DNA from: Herbaspirillum hiltneri N3
GTDB taxonomy: Bacteria; Pseudomonadota; Gammaproteobacteria; Burkholderiales; Burkholderiaceae_D
Reading direction: 5' to 3'
DNA length: 64,000 nucleotides
Assembly (NCBI RefSeq): GCF_001267925.1
Contig: NZ_CP011409.1
Span: 2,232,001-2,296,000 of the forward strand
Under the pieces are notes generated by a model. It did not search any database. It was not told the DNA's origin and worked only from the letters and a program-made list of their open reading frames with translations. Both the position numbers and the translations under genes were made by a program. Shown here one piece after another: positions 52,514 through 60,891 of the stretch. How positions within the stretch are numbered: the stretch's first letter is position 1; every line of letters begins with the position of its first letter.

Positions 52514-53602
52514 CTACTTCAACAGAGACAGGACGCTTTGCGGCGCGGAGTTCGCCTGCGAGAGCATCGCCGTACCTGCTTGTTGCAGAATTTGCGCACG
52601 TGTGAGGTTTGCAGTTTCTGCCGCGTAGTCGGTATCCATGATACGGCTGCGCGATGCGGTGATGTTTTCGCTCGAAATCTGCAAGTTGCTGATAACGGCG
52701 CTGAAACGGTTCTGAACTGCACCGAACTCTGCACGCTTGGACGAGATCAGGTTGATCGCGTTGTCCAGGTTCTTGATCGCCTTTTGTGCATCGCTTTGTG
52801 CCGATGGATCGGCAATTGCCTTGTCCAAAGCCAGCTTGGCGGAGTCGATCGTCGTTTGCAGAGTCACAGCCGACGATGCCAGCGCTGTTGCTGTCATTGT
52901 CGAACCTGTTGCGAACAGGTTGTCCAGAGCTGCCTTGGCCGAAGTGTAAGTCACTTGAGCTGCGTCAACCGAAGTAGTCACGCCCAGACCGATCAGACCC
53001 TTGGCGCTGGTGCCGATGACGTTTGCCATGGTCTTGTCGTTCGACAGATCGGACAGCGAGATGCTGATTTGATCGTTCAGCTTGTTGTCAACAACGTTGG
53101 CGCCGACTTGGAAAGTCAGTGTCAGCGAAGCGGAAACATTTGCCGAGTCGGAACCTGTACCAGCGCTGGCGCCGGAGCCGATACCTGTGAACAGGTTTTG
53201 GCCGTTGAAGGTTGTGCCGTTCAGAACACGGAAAACTTCGTCCGACAGTTGCTTGTATTCGTCGTTCAGAGTTTTACGGTCTTGGGCGCTGTTCGAACCG
53301 TTGGTTGCTTGAACAGCCAGTTCGCGCATACGTTGCAGGTTGTCGGTAACTGTGCTCAGTGCGCCTTCAGCGGTTTGAGCCAGGGAGATACCGTCGTTGG
53401 CGTTACGTTGCGCAACTGCCAGGCCTTTGACCTGAGCATTCATGCGGTCGGCAATTGCCAAGCCTGCAGCGTCGTCCTTTGCGCTGTTGACGCGCAGACC
53501 GGAAGACAAACGTTGAATCGAAGTATTCAACGACGATTGCGACGTGTTGAGGTTGCGTTGCGTGTTAAGCGACGCAATATTGGTATTAATGACTGATGCC
53601 AT
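52514..53602 (-). CDS. fliC: Flagellin
   Basis: 362-aa filament protein. N-terminal D0/D1: [62 protein letters not shown]-terminal [64 protein letters not shown]. The central variable domain (about 140-270) is short and Ser/Thr/Ala-rich. A candidate sigma-28 promoter lies about 100 bp upstream. Only one flagellin gene is present in this window. Confidence 0.98.
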   Translation of the reverse strand: MASVINTNIASLNTQRNLNTSQSSLNTSIQRLSSGLRVNSAKDDAAGLAIADRMNAQVKGLAVAQRNANDGISLAQTAEGALSTVTDNLQRMRELAVQATNGSNSAQDRKTLNDEYKQLSDEVFRVLNGTTFNGQNLFTGIGSGASAGTGSDSANVSASLTLTFQVGANVVDNKLNDQISISLSDLSNDKTMANVIGTSAKGLIGLGVTTSVDAAQVTYTSAKAALDNLFATGSTMTATALASSAVTLQTTIDSAKLALDKAIADPSAQSDAQKAIKNLDNAINLISSKRAEFGAVQNRFSAVISNLQISSENITASRSRIMDTDYAAETANLTRAQILQQAGTAMLSQANSAPQSVLSLLK

Positions 53603-53701
53603 GTTAATTCTCCTAAGATTTGAGGCCGATAAATCCGAGTTTCAGTGCTTAACTTTGGTTTTTACCTAAAGCCTCAGGCGTTCAAACCGCTGTTGTTAGC
53701 T

Positions 53702-53728
53702 ATATCGGACGGTATCGGAAAAAGTTTA
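53702..53728 (-). promoter_or_regulatory. Candidate FliA (sigma-28) promoter of fliC
   Basis: On the minus strand TAAACTTT (53728-53721), 11 bases, TCCGATAT (53709-53702): 7 of 8 and 6 of 8 consensus bases with exact spacing. An A/T-rich tract lies immediately upstream. Flagellin is the archetypal sigma-28 gene. Confidence 0.7.
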
Positions 53729-53903
53729 ATGTTTATCGCAAAAAAATTTTTCCAATGCTGTCCGACCTAAAACTGCGTGCTTCTATACGTCAAGCAAATC
53801 TTATTTCGACGCTATTTAAGAAAACTTTAGTGGGTATTCCTGGAAAAGTTCCAATTTTGATGCGCGGGAAGGCGGCAGGGGGATGATGCGGGGGACTTTG
53901 AGG

Positions 53904-53934
53904 GACTTGCCGCATCGGGGTGATGCGGCAAGTC
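53904..53934 (-). terminator. Strong hairpin after the TPR-glycosyltransferase gene
   Basis: GACTTGCCGCATC (53904-53916) and GATGCGGCAAGTC (53922-53934) pair perfectly over 13 bp with a 5-nt loop, 6 bp past the stop codon on the minus strand. A U-run on the minus strand is missing, so termination may be incomplete. Confidence 0.55.
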
Positions 53935-53939
53935 TTTGA

Positions 53940-55907
53940 TTAGGCAGCGGTTTTTTTCTTTTCTTGTGCCAGGGTTGCTAGCTCCGAAGCCACTTTGCTG
54001 ATGACAGTCGGCCAATCGTTGCGGGTTTGTTGCCGGAACAGGCGCATGCTCGGATACCACGGCGAGTCTTCCCGCTCGTTCAGCCAGCGCCAGTCCGGCG
54101 TGTGGGCCAGTAATGTCCAAGTCGGGCGGCCGAGCGCGCCGGCAAGGTGGACCACCGAGGTGTCGACACTGATAATCAGGTCGAGGTTGGCCATTGCCGC
54201 CGCAGTGTCGGCAAAGTCGTTGAACGAGTCACCTATATTGTATACAGGCAGTTCTTTAGGAAGTTTAGCCAACTCCGGCGTGGCAAGTCCTTTCTGGATG
54301 GAAAAGAACTGCACGCCAGGCGTATTAAATAGCGGGGCAAAGATGTCGAGCGGAATCGAACGTTTCCGATCATTGCCGTGCTCAGGATTGCCGGCCCAGA
54401 CGAAGCCGACCCGCAAATCGCTGGTGTTGCCCGCGAGCATGTCGATTTTCTCTTTCCAGGTCTTGATGTCCTGCGGATCGGCTGACAGATAATACGGATA
54501 GGAGGGAATGTCCTCCACGCTATCTGTGCCCAGCGCATGCGGCAAGCTCATCAGTACGTAGGCGCAATCGCACTTGGGCAACGGATCTGTCTCGCGCACC
54601 AGGGTCACTTGGTCGGATACGCTACGGAACAGGCGAGCAAGCGGATCCTTGACGTGTAGCGCCACGCGGGCGCCTTGCGCCAGCAGCAAGTGGACGTAGC
54701 GCACGAACTGAATGCTGTCGCCGAAGCCTTGTTCGTGCATCAGCAGGATATATTTGCCCTTCAACGAAGATTTGCCGTCCCATTTCGGGATCATTCCGAA
54801 AAGCTTGTGAATCAGCTTGTAAACATAGCTGCGTTCCTTGACTTCAAGGCGGCTTTCGTGATTTGCCCAGCCTTCCTTCAGATCGCCCGCCAGTAATTGC
54901 CCTAATGCAAGGTTGTGCTGGGCGGTCAGATAGTTGGGCTTGAGCGCCAGCGCATCGTGGAAAAACTGCAGCGAAGACACCGTTTCGCCATAGTCATACA
55001 TGGTTGCTCCAATGTTATTCAGCGTCAACGGATGCTTGGGGTCCACTTCGAGTGCCTTGCGGAACAGCGCCATCGCGTCTTCATAGCGGTCCTGGGTGGA
55101 AAACAGGCTGGAGGCAAGCTTCGCGTAGCTGTTCGGGTCCTTGGGCGCCAATTCGATGACCCGCTGGTAGTGCTCGTGGGCCTTGTCGTAGTCTTTTTGC
55201 TTGATATACGTGTCGGCAATCTTGTTCTGGGCGTAAATGTCGGTCGGATCCAGCAACAGCGAGGTCTTGTGGCATTCAAGGGCATCCTTGAGCATGCCCA
55301 TTTCCTGGAAGGCGATGCCCAGGTTGGTGTGCGCCGGCGCAAAGTTGATCTGCAGCTGCAGCGCTTTGAGCAAAACCTCGATCGCTTCCTTGTATTGCTT
55401 GGCATCGATCAGGGCTTTGCCCAGATGGGACAGCGGGCCTGGTGCGTCCGGGTTGCGTTTGACGGCATCCTCGAAGTAGGCAATCGAGGCGTCCGGATCG
55501 TTTTTTTCATGCAGCGCGTTGGCCAGGCCGATGCGCGCGTCCTTGTTGTCTGTGTTGAGCTTGATGGCTTCGTCGTACAGCGCGATCGAATCATCGATGC
55601 GATCCTGCTTGAGAACGGAGGTGGCCAAATTGGCGACGTATTCCGAATTGGTCGGATCTGCAGCTACTGCTTTACGCAGGGCAGCCTCTGCGGCGACATA
55701 GTCGTTCTCATGCATGGCGATCAGACCCCAGGCATGATTGGCATAGACCAGATTGGGCGCGCGCTTGAGTACCTGAGCGCACAATACTTTCGCTTCGGCG
55801 ACCTTGTGGTCGTCCAGCAAGCCCAGGCATTCTCTTACGGCGAGGAGATCTTTGACATTGGGTTGAGCATTCTTGTGGGCGGGCTTGTTGCTGCTACGCG
55901 TTGACAT
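53940..55907 (-). CDS. TPR protein with glycosyltransferase-family-9-like domain
   Basis: 655 aa. Residues about 20-345 form a series of tetratricopeptide repeats (for example AYANHAWGLIAMHENDYVAAEAALRKAVAADP-like units and YAKLASSLFSTQDRYEDAMALFRKALEVDPKHP). The C-terminal half (about 375-640) looks like a heptosyltransferase-like GT-B fold: LLMHEQGFGDSIQFVRYVHLLLAQGARV, RVGFVWAGNPEHGNDRKRSIPLD, FFSIQKG and LIISVDTSVVHLAGALGRPTWTLL. No signal peptide. Its place beside fliC suggests flagellin modification, as such TPR-GT proteins occur in flagellar clusters; the acceptor and sugar are unknown. Confidence 0.85.
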   Translation of the reverse strand: MSTRSSNKPAHKNAQPNVKDLLAVRECLGLLDDHKVAEAKVLCAQVLKRAPNLVYANHAWGLIAMHENDYVAAEAALRKAVAADPTNSEYVANLATSVLKQDRIDDSIALYDEAIKLNTDNKDARIGLANALHEKNDPDASIAYFEDAVKRNPDAPGPLSHLGKALIDAKQYKEAIEVLLKALQLQINFAPAHTNLGIAFQEMGMLKDALECHKTSLLLDPTDIYAQNKIADTYIKQKDYDKAHEHYQRVIELAPKDPNSYAKLASSLFSTQDRYEDAMALFRKALEVDPKHPLTLNNIGATMYDYGETVSSLQFFHDALALKPNYLTAQHNLALGQLLAGDLKEGWANHESRLEVKERSYVYKLIHKLFGMIPKWDGKSSLKGKYILLMHEQGFGDSIQFVRYVHLLLAQGARVALHVKDPLARLFRSVSDQVTLVRETDPLPKCDCAYVLMSLPHALGTDSVEDIPSYPYYLSADPQDIKTWKEKIDMLAGNTSDLRVGFVWAGNPEHGNDRKRSIPLDIFAPLFNTPGVQFFSIQKGLATPELAKLPKELPVYNIGDSFNDFADTAAAMANLDLIISVDTSVVHLAGALGRPTWTLLAHTPDWRWLNEREDSPWYPSMRLFRQQTRNDWPTVISKVASELATLAQEKKKTAA

Positions 55908-56039
55908 TGTGATTCCTTACCGGATTGAATAGTTATGCTGTTGCACGAGCGGGCTGCGAATGCGAATTGAGCTGCCCGGTCGCAATAAGCTATACGTATC
56001 ATATGATGCAATTCCGGTTTCGATCCGGCAAACAGACGT

Positions 56040-56067
56040 AAAAAAAGCCCGCGATTTAGCGGGCTTT
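56040..56067 (-). terminator. Terminator of lexA
   Basis: AAAGCCCGC (56044-56052) pairs with GCGGGCTTT (56059-56067) around a 6-nt loop; on the minus strand it is followed by a run of seven T. Starts about 25 bp after the lexA stop. Confidence 0.88.
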
Positions 56068-56092
56068 AGTTTGTGTGGGGCTCGAGGCGGGA

Positions 56093-56743
56093 TCAGTTCC
56101 AGCTGCGCAGCAAGCCCACGGCCAAGCCTTCCAGAGCGAAGTTTTCTTCCTCGGAAGAGACCTTGATCACCTTGAAGTCGGGATTTTCCGGCAGCAGTTC
56201 AATCAGGGAGCCGGTCTTGCGATAGCGCTTGACGGTGACGTCGTCGCCTATTCGCGCCACGACGATCTGCCCGTTGCGCGCCTGATCGGCCTTTTTCACC
56301 GCCAGCAAGTCGCCGTCCAGTATGCCCGCATCGCGCATCGACATGCCGCGCACTTTCAGCAAATAGTCCGGTTTGGCCGAGAACAGCGCCGGATCGACGT
56401 TGTAATTGCTTTCGATATGTTCTTGCGCCAGGATCGGCGAACCGGCGGCGACGCGGCCTACCAGCGGCAGCGACAGCTGCATGAGCGCCGGGTGCGGCAG
56501 GGCCATCTGGCGGCCCGGATTGCCGGCCGATCCATCGCGCAGGCGGATGCCGCGCGAGGTGCCTGGTGAAATCTCAATGGCGCCTTTGCGCGCCAGTGCC
56601 TGCAAATGTTCTTCGGCGGCGTTGGCGGAGCGGAAGCCGAGCTCGTTGGCGATCTCTGCCCGCGTCGGCGGGAAGCCGGTATTTTCGATGGCATCTTTGA
56701 TCAGATTCAGAATCTGTTCCTGGCGAGCGGTCAGTTTGAGCAT
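56093..56743 (-). CDS. lexA: SOS repressor LexA
   Basis: 216-aa repressor/self-cleaving peptidase. N-terminal winged helix: [58 protein letters not shown]. Cleavage site Ala100-Gly101 in RVAAGSPI; catalytic Ser135 (RGMSMRDAG) and Lys172 (VTVKRYRK), 37 residues apart as in E. coli. Upstream lie two LexA boxes, so it is autoregulated. Confidence 0.98.
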   Translation of the reverse strand: MLKLTARQEQILNLIKDAIENTGFPPTRAEIANELGFRSANAAEEHLQALARKGAIEISPGTSRGIRLRDGSAGNPGRQMALPHPALMQLSLPLVGRVAAGSPILAQEHIESNYNVDPALFSAKPDYLLKVRGMSMRDAGILDGDLLAVKKADQARNGQIVVARIGDDVTVKRYRKTGSLIELLPENPDFKVIKVSSEEENFALEGLAVGLLRSWN

Positions 56744-56766
56744 GTCGGCTTTCGGGGGAAGTTATG

Positions 56767-56782
56767 CTGGTTGCATAAACAG
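56767..56782. promoter_or_regulatory. LexA box 2 (proximal)
   Basis: CTGGTTGCATAAACAG fits CTG-N10-CAG. It lies 24 bp before the lexA ATG and 1 bp from the stronger box at 56784, the tandem arrangement known for lexA in other proteobacteria. Confidence 0.7.
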
Positions 56783-56783
56783 T

Positions 56784-56799
56784 CTGTATTTTTATACAG
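56784..56799. promoter_or_regulatory. LexA box 1 (consensus)
   Basis: CTGTATTTTTATACAG matches CTGT-N8-ACAG with an A/T-only centre, an excellent SOS box. Confidence 0.92.
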
Positions 56800-56857
56800 T
56801 TATAAAGCAGTGTCAATCTGCAATATTGAAATCATGTCATCGGCCGTTTTCTGATTT

Positions 56858-56873
56858 GTGGGCCCGGGCCCAC
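56858..56873. repeat. Perfect 16-bp GC palindrome between lexA and rpsF
   Basis: GTGGGCCCGGGCCCAC is fully self-complementary and lies about 20 bp upstream of the rpsF -35 box. It may be a protein-binding site; no regulator can be named. Confidence 0.5.
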
Positions 56874-56891
56874 GGCAAATGCCTGAAAGCA

Positions 56892-56920
56892 TTGAGGTTT
56901 TTGACATTCTGTTATATGAT
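56892..56920 (+). promoter_or_regulatory. Promoter of the rpsF operon
   Basis: TTGAGG (56892-56897), 17 bp, TATGAT (56915-56920). The predicted transcript starts about 70 nt before rpsF and includes the hairpin at 56937-56964. Confidence 0.6.
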
Positions 56921-56936
56921 TGCGGGCTTTCCTCTT

Positions 56937-56964
56937 CCCACACTCGTCTTGACGCCGAGGTGGG
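56937..56964 (+). promoter_or_regulatory. Candidate S6:S18-binding leader hairpin (rpsF autoregulation)
   Basis: CCCAC and CTCG (56937-56946) pair with CGAG and GTGGG (56956-56964) around TCTTGACGC, leaving a bulged A; the 3' arm contains the sequence CCGAGG. The S6:S18 complex is known to repress its own mRNA by binding a leader hairpin with a conserved CCG. The match to that motif is from memory. Confidence 0.5.
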
Positions 56965-56996
56965 CGATTTGTTAATCAGTCCATAAAGGAGTCTAC

Positions 56997-57365
56997 ATGC
57001 GTCATTATGAAATCGTATTTATCGTCCATCCGGACCAAAGCGAGCAAGTTCCAGCGATGATCGAGCGTTACAAGGGCATCGTTACTGCACGCGGCGGCAA
57101 GATTCACCGTGTCGAAGATTGGGGCCGTCGTCAATTGGCGTACCAAATCCAAAAACTGGCAAAAGCACACTACGTTTGCCTGAATATCGAAGTTGACGGC
57201 GAAACTCTGGCCGAAATCGAAACCGGCTTCAAGTTCAACGATGCAGTGTTGCGTCATCTGACAGTCAAGTTGAAGAAGGCCGAAACCGGTCCTTCGCCAA
57301 TCCTGAAGGCTGTCCAGAAAGAAGACGCCGCAAAGAGCAATCGCGCAGAAGCACCAGCGGCCTGA
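56997..57365 (+). CDS. rpsF: Ribosomal protein bS6
   Basis: 122-aa 30S protein that binds S18 and 16S r[68 protein letters not shown] is diagnostic. AAAGGAG precedes the ATG. First gene of rpsF-priB-rpsR-rplI. Confidence 0.98.
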   Translation: MRHYEIVFIVHPDQSEQVPAMIERYKGIVTARGGKIHRVEDWGRRQLAYQIQKLAKAHYVCLNIEVDGETLAEIETGFKFNDAVLRHLTVKLKKAETGPSPILKAVQKEDAAKSNRAEAPAA

Positions 57366-57399
57366 TTGCTGATATCGCGATAGAAAAGCACCAGGGAGC

Positions 57400-57693
57400 G
57401 TGAATCACTTTCAGTTTGTTGCCAGTATCGCCGAGCGTGACGTCATACGTTACACCCCGGCCGGCATCCCGGTAGTGACTGCGAAGTTGCAGCACCAGTC
57501 GGAACAGACGGAAGCAGGCATCAAGAGGTTGGTCGAGTTTGAAATCACTGCATTCGCTGCAGGTGAAATTTCAGGCCGGCTCAATCAGGCCGGTCTCGGC
57601 GAGATGCTCAAGTTCAGTGGCTTCATGGCGCGCAGGAATCGCAACAGCAAAAGCCTCGTGTTTCACATCGTTGATTTTGAATCTGTAGTTTAG
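57400..57693 (+). CDS. priB: Primosomal replication protein PriB
   Basis: 97-aa single-stranded-DNA-binding OB-fold protein for restart of stalled forks. [89 protein letters not shown] is the PriB pattern. GTG start at 57400 behind AGGGAG. Its place between rpsF and rpsR is conserved. Confidence 0.95.
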   Translation: MNHFQFVASIAERDVIRYTPAGIPVVTAKLQHQSEQTEAGIKRLVEFEITAFAAGEISGRLNQAGLGEMLKFSGFMARRNRNSKSLVFHIVDFESVV

Positions 57694-57727
57694 AACCACT
57701 CAATTTTTAGATATCAGGAGCCGCAAA

Positions 57728-58012
57728 ATGGCATTCGGTAAAAAGTTCGATAAAAGCAAGTTGAAGCAAAAACGCCAACAGCAAAACCCGCTGTTCAAGC
57801 GCAAAAAATTCTGCCGTTTCACAGCAGCAGGTGTTGAGCAAGTCGATTACAAAGACGTCGACACCCTGAAGGATTTCGTGCAAGAAAACGGCAAGATCAT
57901 GCCAGCACGTCTGACCGGCACCAAGGCACACTATCAGCGTCAAGTTGACACTGCGATCAAGCGCGCACGCTACCTCGCGTTGCTGCCATACACAGATCTG
58001 CACAACGCGTAA
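57728..58012 (+). CDS. rpsR: Ribosomal protein bS18
   Basis: 94 aa, Lys/Arg-rich. [68 protein letters not shown] is diagnostic; the N-terminal extension [18 protein letters not shown] is common in betaproteobacteria. Confidence 0.98.
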   Translation: MAFGKKFDKSKLKQKRQQQNPLFKRKKFCRFTAAGVEQVDYKDVDTLKDFVQENGKIMPARLTGTKAHYQRQVDTAIKRARYLALLPYTDLHNA

Positions 58013-58038
58013 TTGACGACGAGATATAGGAGAAAAAC

Positions 58039-58491
58039 ATGCAAGTCATTCTGTTGGAAAAAGTCGTTAATCTCGGTGGTCTGGGCGAAGTCGTCCGCGT
58101 CAAGGACGGTTACGCACGTAACTTCCTGATCCCGCAACGCATGGCGCGCCGCGCCACAGCAACCGCCATCGCCGAATTCGAAGCGAAGCGCGCCGAGCTG
58201 GAAAAGGCCGCCGCTGAAAAGCTGGCAGCAGCACAAGCCCAAGGCGAAAAGCTCACCGGCCTGACAGTCAAGATCACCCAGAAGTCCGGCGTTGACGGTC
58301 GTCTGTTCGGTTCCGTGACCAACTTTGACATCGCTGATGCGCTGACAAAGCAAGGTTTCCCGGTCGAAAAGGCGCAAGTTCGTCTGCCACAAGGTCCTCT
58401 GAAGATCGTTGGCGAGCACGCTGTTTCGGTTGCTCTGCACACCGACGTCGTGGTTGACGTGACTGTTGCTGTTGCGGGCGACCACGCGTAA
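58039..58491 (+). CDS. rplI: Ribosomal protein bL9
   Basis: 150-aa 50S protein with N domain [40 protein letters not shown], a long central helix and the C domain [49 protein letters not shown]. Ends the rpsF operon at a terminator. Confidence 0.98.
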   Translation: MQVILLEKVVNLGGLGEVVRVKDGYARNFLIPQRMARRATATAIAEFEAKRAELEKAAAEKLAAAQAQGEKLTGLTVKITQKSGVDGRLFGSVTNFDIADALTKQGFPVEKAQVRLPQGPLKIVGEHAVSVALHTDVVVDVTVAVAGDHA

Positions 58492-58528
58492 TTCATCACG
58501 CCAAGTCGTTCCATCTGTTTTGATAAAG

Positions 58529-58558
58529 AAGCCGGGTTCGCCTGGCTTTTTTATTTTT
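58529..58558 (+). terminator. Terminator of the rpsF-rplI operon
   Basis: AGCCGGG (58530-58536) pairs with CCTGGCT (58541-58547) around a TTCG tetraloop, followed by TTTTTTATTTTT-type tract. Confidence 0.88.
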
Positions 58559-58637
58559 ACCGGCCTGTGGCGACATGCCGCGGCCGGTGCAAGTCCGACT
58601 GCAGGTTGTAAAACCGCCGGCTAATTCGTCCCCGCAC

Positions 58638-58666
58638 CTGAAGCGACTACTCTTAGCAGGTATAAT
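58638..58666 (+). promoter_or_regulatory. Promoter of dnaB, giving a very short or absent leader
   Basis: A perfect TATAAT at 58661-58666 with CTGAAG 17 bp upstream (58638-58643). Transcription would start near 58673, at or next to the ATG at 58674, leaving no room for a Shine-Dalgarno sequence. Confidence 0.5.
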
Positions 58667-58673
58667 GCGCGCC

Positions 58674-60071
58674 ATGAACGCATCTCCCGATCCGCAACTA
58701 GAATCCCTGCGCGTCCCGCCGCACTCCATCGAAGCCGAACAATCCGTCCTTGGCGGTTTGCTGCTCGACAACGCCGCGTGGGATCGTATCGCCGACTTCG
58801 TCAGCGCGGAAGATTTCTATCGCTACGATCATCGCATCATTTTCCAGCACATCGTCAAGCTGATCAACGAAACCAAGCCGGCCGACGTGATCACGGTCTA
58901 CGAAGCGATGTCCACCAGCGGCAAGGCCGAAGAGGTGGGCGGCCTGAGCTATCTCAACGCGCTGGCGCAAAACACGCCCTCGGCGGCGAATATCCGCCGC
59001 TACGCCGAAATCGTGCGCGACCGCAGCATTCTGCGCAAGCTGATCACGGTCTCCGACGAGATTTCCGGCGACGCTTTCCATCCGCAGGGCAAGAACGTCA
59101 AGCAGATGCTGGATGAAGCGGAATCAAAAATTTTCGCCATCGCCGAAGAGGGCTCGCGCGGCTCCCAGGGCTTCCTGTCGATCCAGCCGCTGCTTACCCA
59201 GGTGGTGGAGCGTATCGACGAACTGTACAACCGCGACAGCACCAGCGACATCACCGGCGTGCCGACCGGCTTCATCGACCTCGACAAGATGACTTCCGGG
59301 TTGCAGCCAGGCGACCTGATCATCGTCGCCGGCCGTCCTTCCATGGGTAAAACCGCGTTTTCCATCAACATCGGTGAAAACGTTGCCATCGACAGCGGCT
59401 TGCCGGTTGCGGTGTTTTCGATGGAAATGGGCGGCGCCCAGCTGGCCATGCGTATGCTCGGTTCGGTCGGCCGTCTCGACCAGCATCGCCTGCGCACCGG
59501 CCGTCTGATCGACGAAGACTGGCCGCGCCTGACGCATGCGATCCAGAAGATGAACGATGCGCAGTTTTACATCGATGAAACGCCGGCTTTGAGCCCGATT
59601 GAATTGCGCGCCCGTTCGCGCCGCCTGGCGCGGCAATGCGGCAAGCTTGGTCTGATCATCATCGACTACCTGCAACTGATGTCAGGCAACGGCGGCGGCA
59701 ACAGCGGCGAAAACCGGGCCTCTGAAATTTCTGAAATTTCACGGAGCCTGAAGGGCCTGGCCAAGGAACTCAATTGCCCGGTAATCGCCTTGTCGCAGCT
59801 GAACCGCGCGCTGGAGCAGCGCCCCAACAAGCGTCCCGTGATGTCGGACTTGCGCGAATCCGGCGCTATCGAGCAGGATGCGGACGTAATCTTGTTCATT
59901 TATCGCGACGAAGTTTACAATCCCGATTCACCTGACAAAGGTACCGCGGAAATCATCATCGGCAAACAGCGTAACGGGCCGATCGGCAGCATCCGCCTTG
60001 CCTTCCTGGGGCAATTTACCAAGTACGACAACTATGTCGGCAGTCTGGCGTCGCCTTACGGCGGCGACTGA
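58674..60071 (+). CDS. dnaB: Replicative DNA helicase DnaB
   Basis: 465-aa hexameric helicase of the replication fork. N-terminal domain to about 150 (PPHSIEAEQSVLGGLLLDNAAWD); Walker A GRPSMGKT at about 220-227; further helicase motifs VAVFSMEMGGAQLAMRML, KLGLIIIDYLQLM (Walker B) and MSDLRESGAIEQDADVILFIYRDE. The ATG at 58674 is chosen because a TATAAT box overlaps the other in-frame ATG at 58665. No intein or insertion. Confidence 0.96.
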   Translation: MNASPDPQLESLRVPPHSIEAEQSVLGGLLLDNAAWDRIADFVSAEDFYRYDHRIIFQHIVKLINETKPADVITVYEAMSTSGKAEEVGGLSYLNALAQNTPSAANIRRYAEIVRDRSILRKLITVSDEISGDAFHPQGKNVKQMLDEAESKIFAIAEEGSRGSQGFLSIQPLLTQVVERIDELYNRDSTSDITGVPTGFIDLDKMTSGLQPGDLIIVAGRPSMGKTAFSINIGENVAIDSGLPVAVFSMEMGGAQLAMRMLGSVGRLDQHRLRTGRLIDEDWPRLTHAIQKMNDAQFYIDETPALSPIELRARSRRLARQCGKLGLIIIDYLQLMSGNGGGNSGENRASEISEISRSLKGLAKELNCPVIALSQLNRALEQRPNKRPVMSDLRESGAIEQDADVILFIYRDEVYNPDSPDKGTAEIIIGKQRNGPIGSIRLAFLGQFTKYDNYVGSLASPYGGD

Positions 60072-60179
60072 CGCTGCGTGGTTCATCGCTCAGCCCCGGG
60101 CTGGGTGGACAATGCAGGCCGCTTCTCGGGCGGCTCATGTTGTGTAAGCGAAGCATAATTATTGATAAGAGAGTGGAAC

Positions 60180-60806
60180 ATGTTTGGACGCCTGATGCCC
60201 TCCGAGGGCAAGTTTTTTGATCTGTTCAACCAGCACGCGGAGCTGGGTGTGAAGTGCGCCAAGGAAATGGTCGCATTGATGACCAATTTCGACGACCTGG
60301 AAATTCGCGTGCATGCGATCGAGACCCTGGAAAAGCAGGCGGACAAAGTCACTCACAACACGATTGAGCTGCTGCACAAGACCTTCATTACGCCGCTGGA
60401 CCGTGATGACATCCATCAATTGATCACCCGCATGGACGACATCCTCGACCTGCTGGAAGATGGCGCGCAGACCATTTCGCTGTACGACATCAAAGCCATC
60501 ACGCCGGAAGCCAAGCGCCTCGCCGAGCTGTGCCTGGCCTGTGCAGAGAAGGTGAAGGCAGCTGTCGGCCTGCTGCACAACATGGACAACTCGCGCCAGA
60601 TCCTCGCCATCTGCGAAGAGATCGACCGCTTCGAGTCGGATGCCGACCATGTCATGCGCGCCGCCATGTCCAAGCTGTTCCGCGATGAGCCGGACGTGCG
60701 CAACCTGATCAAGCTCAAAGCCATCTACGAAATCCTGGAAACCGTTACCGATCGCTGCGAAGACGTCGCCAACATCATTGAAGGCATCATCGTCGAAAAC
60801 GCCTGA
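60180..60806 (+). CDS. DUF47 family PhoU-like protein
   Basis: 208-aa all-helical cytosolic protein. MFGRLMPSEGKFFDLFNQHAELGVKCAKEMVALMTNFDDLEIRVHAIETLEKQADKVTHNTIELLHKTFITPLDRDDIHQLITRMDDILDLLED is the DUF47/TIGR00153 pattern. Such genes are regularly paired with pit, as here, and are thought to modulate the transporter. GAGTGGA lies before the ATG. Confidence 0.92.
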   Translation: MFGRLMPSEGKFFDLFNQHAELGVKCAKEMVALMTNFDDLEIRVHAIETLEKQADKVTHNTIELLHKTFITPLDRDDIHQLITRMDDILDLLEDGAQTISLYDIKAITPEAKRLAELCLACAEKVKAAVGLLHNMDNSRQILAICEEIDRFESDADHVMRAAMSKLFRDEPDVRNLIKLKAIYEILETVTDRCEDVANIIEGIIVENA

Positions 60807-60891
60807 CTTTCGCCATTGACTGCGCCGGCGCTCGACACTGGCGCCGTCGCAGCGCGATGTTGCCGCCGCTTCTCAAGACAACGGTTTATCC

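Larger units (their letters stand above)
53603..53939. other. Intergenic region between fliC and the TPR-glycosyltransferase gene
   Basis: 337 bp, AT-rich in the middle, no gene. It holds the fliC RBS (AGGAG on the minus strand), the candidate sigma-28 promoter (53702-53728), an A/T-rich stretch at 53739-53752 that could be an upstream promoter element, and the hairpin at 53904-53934. Confidence 0.6.

Noticed and set aside
53625..53632. Plus-strand GCCGATAA in the fliC 5' region
   Set aside because: No -35 box at the right spacing and no plus-strand gene downstream; it lies in the untranslated leader of fliC by chance.
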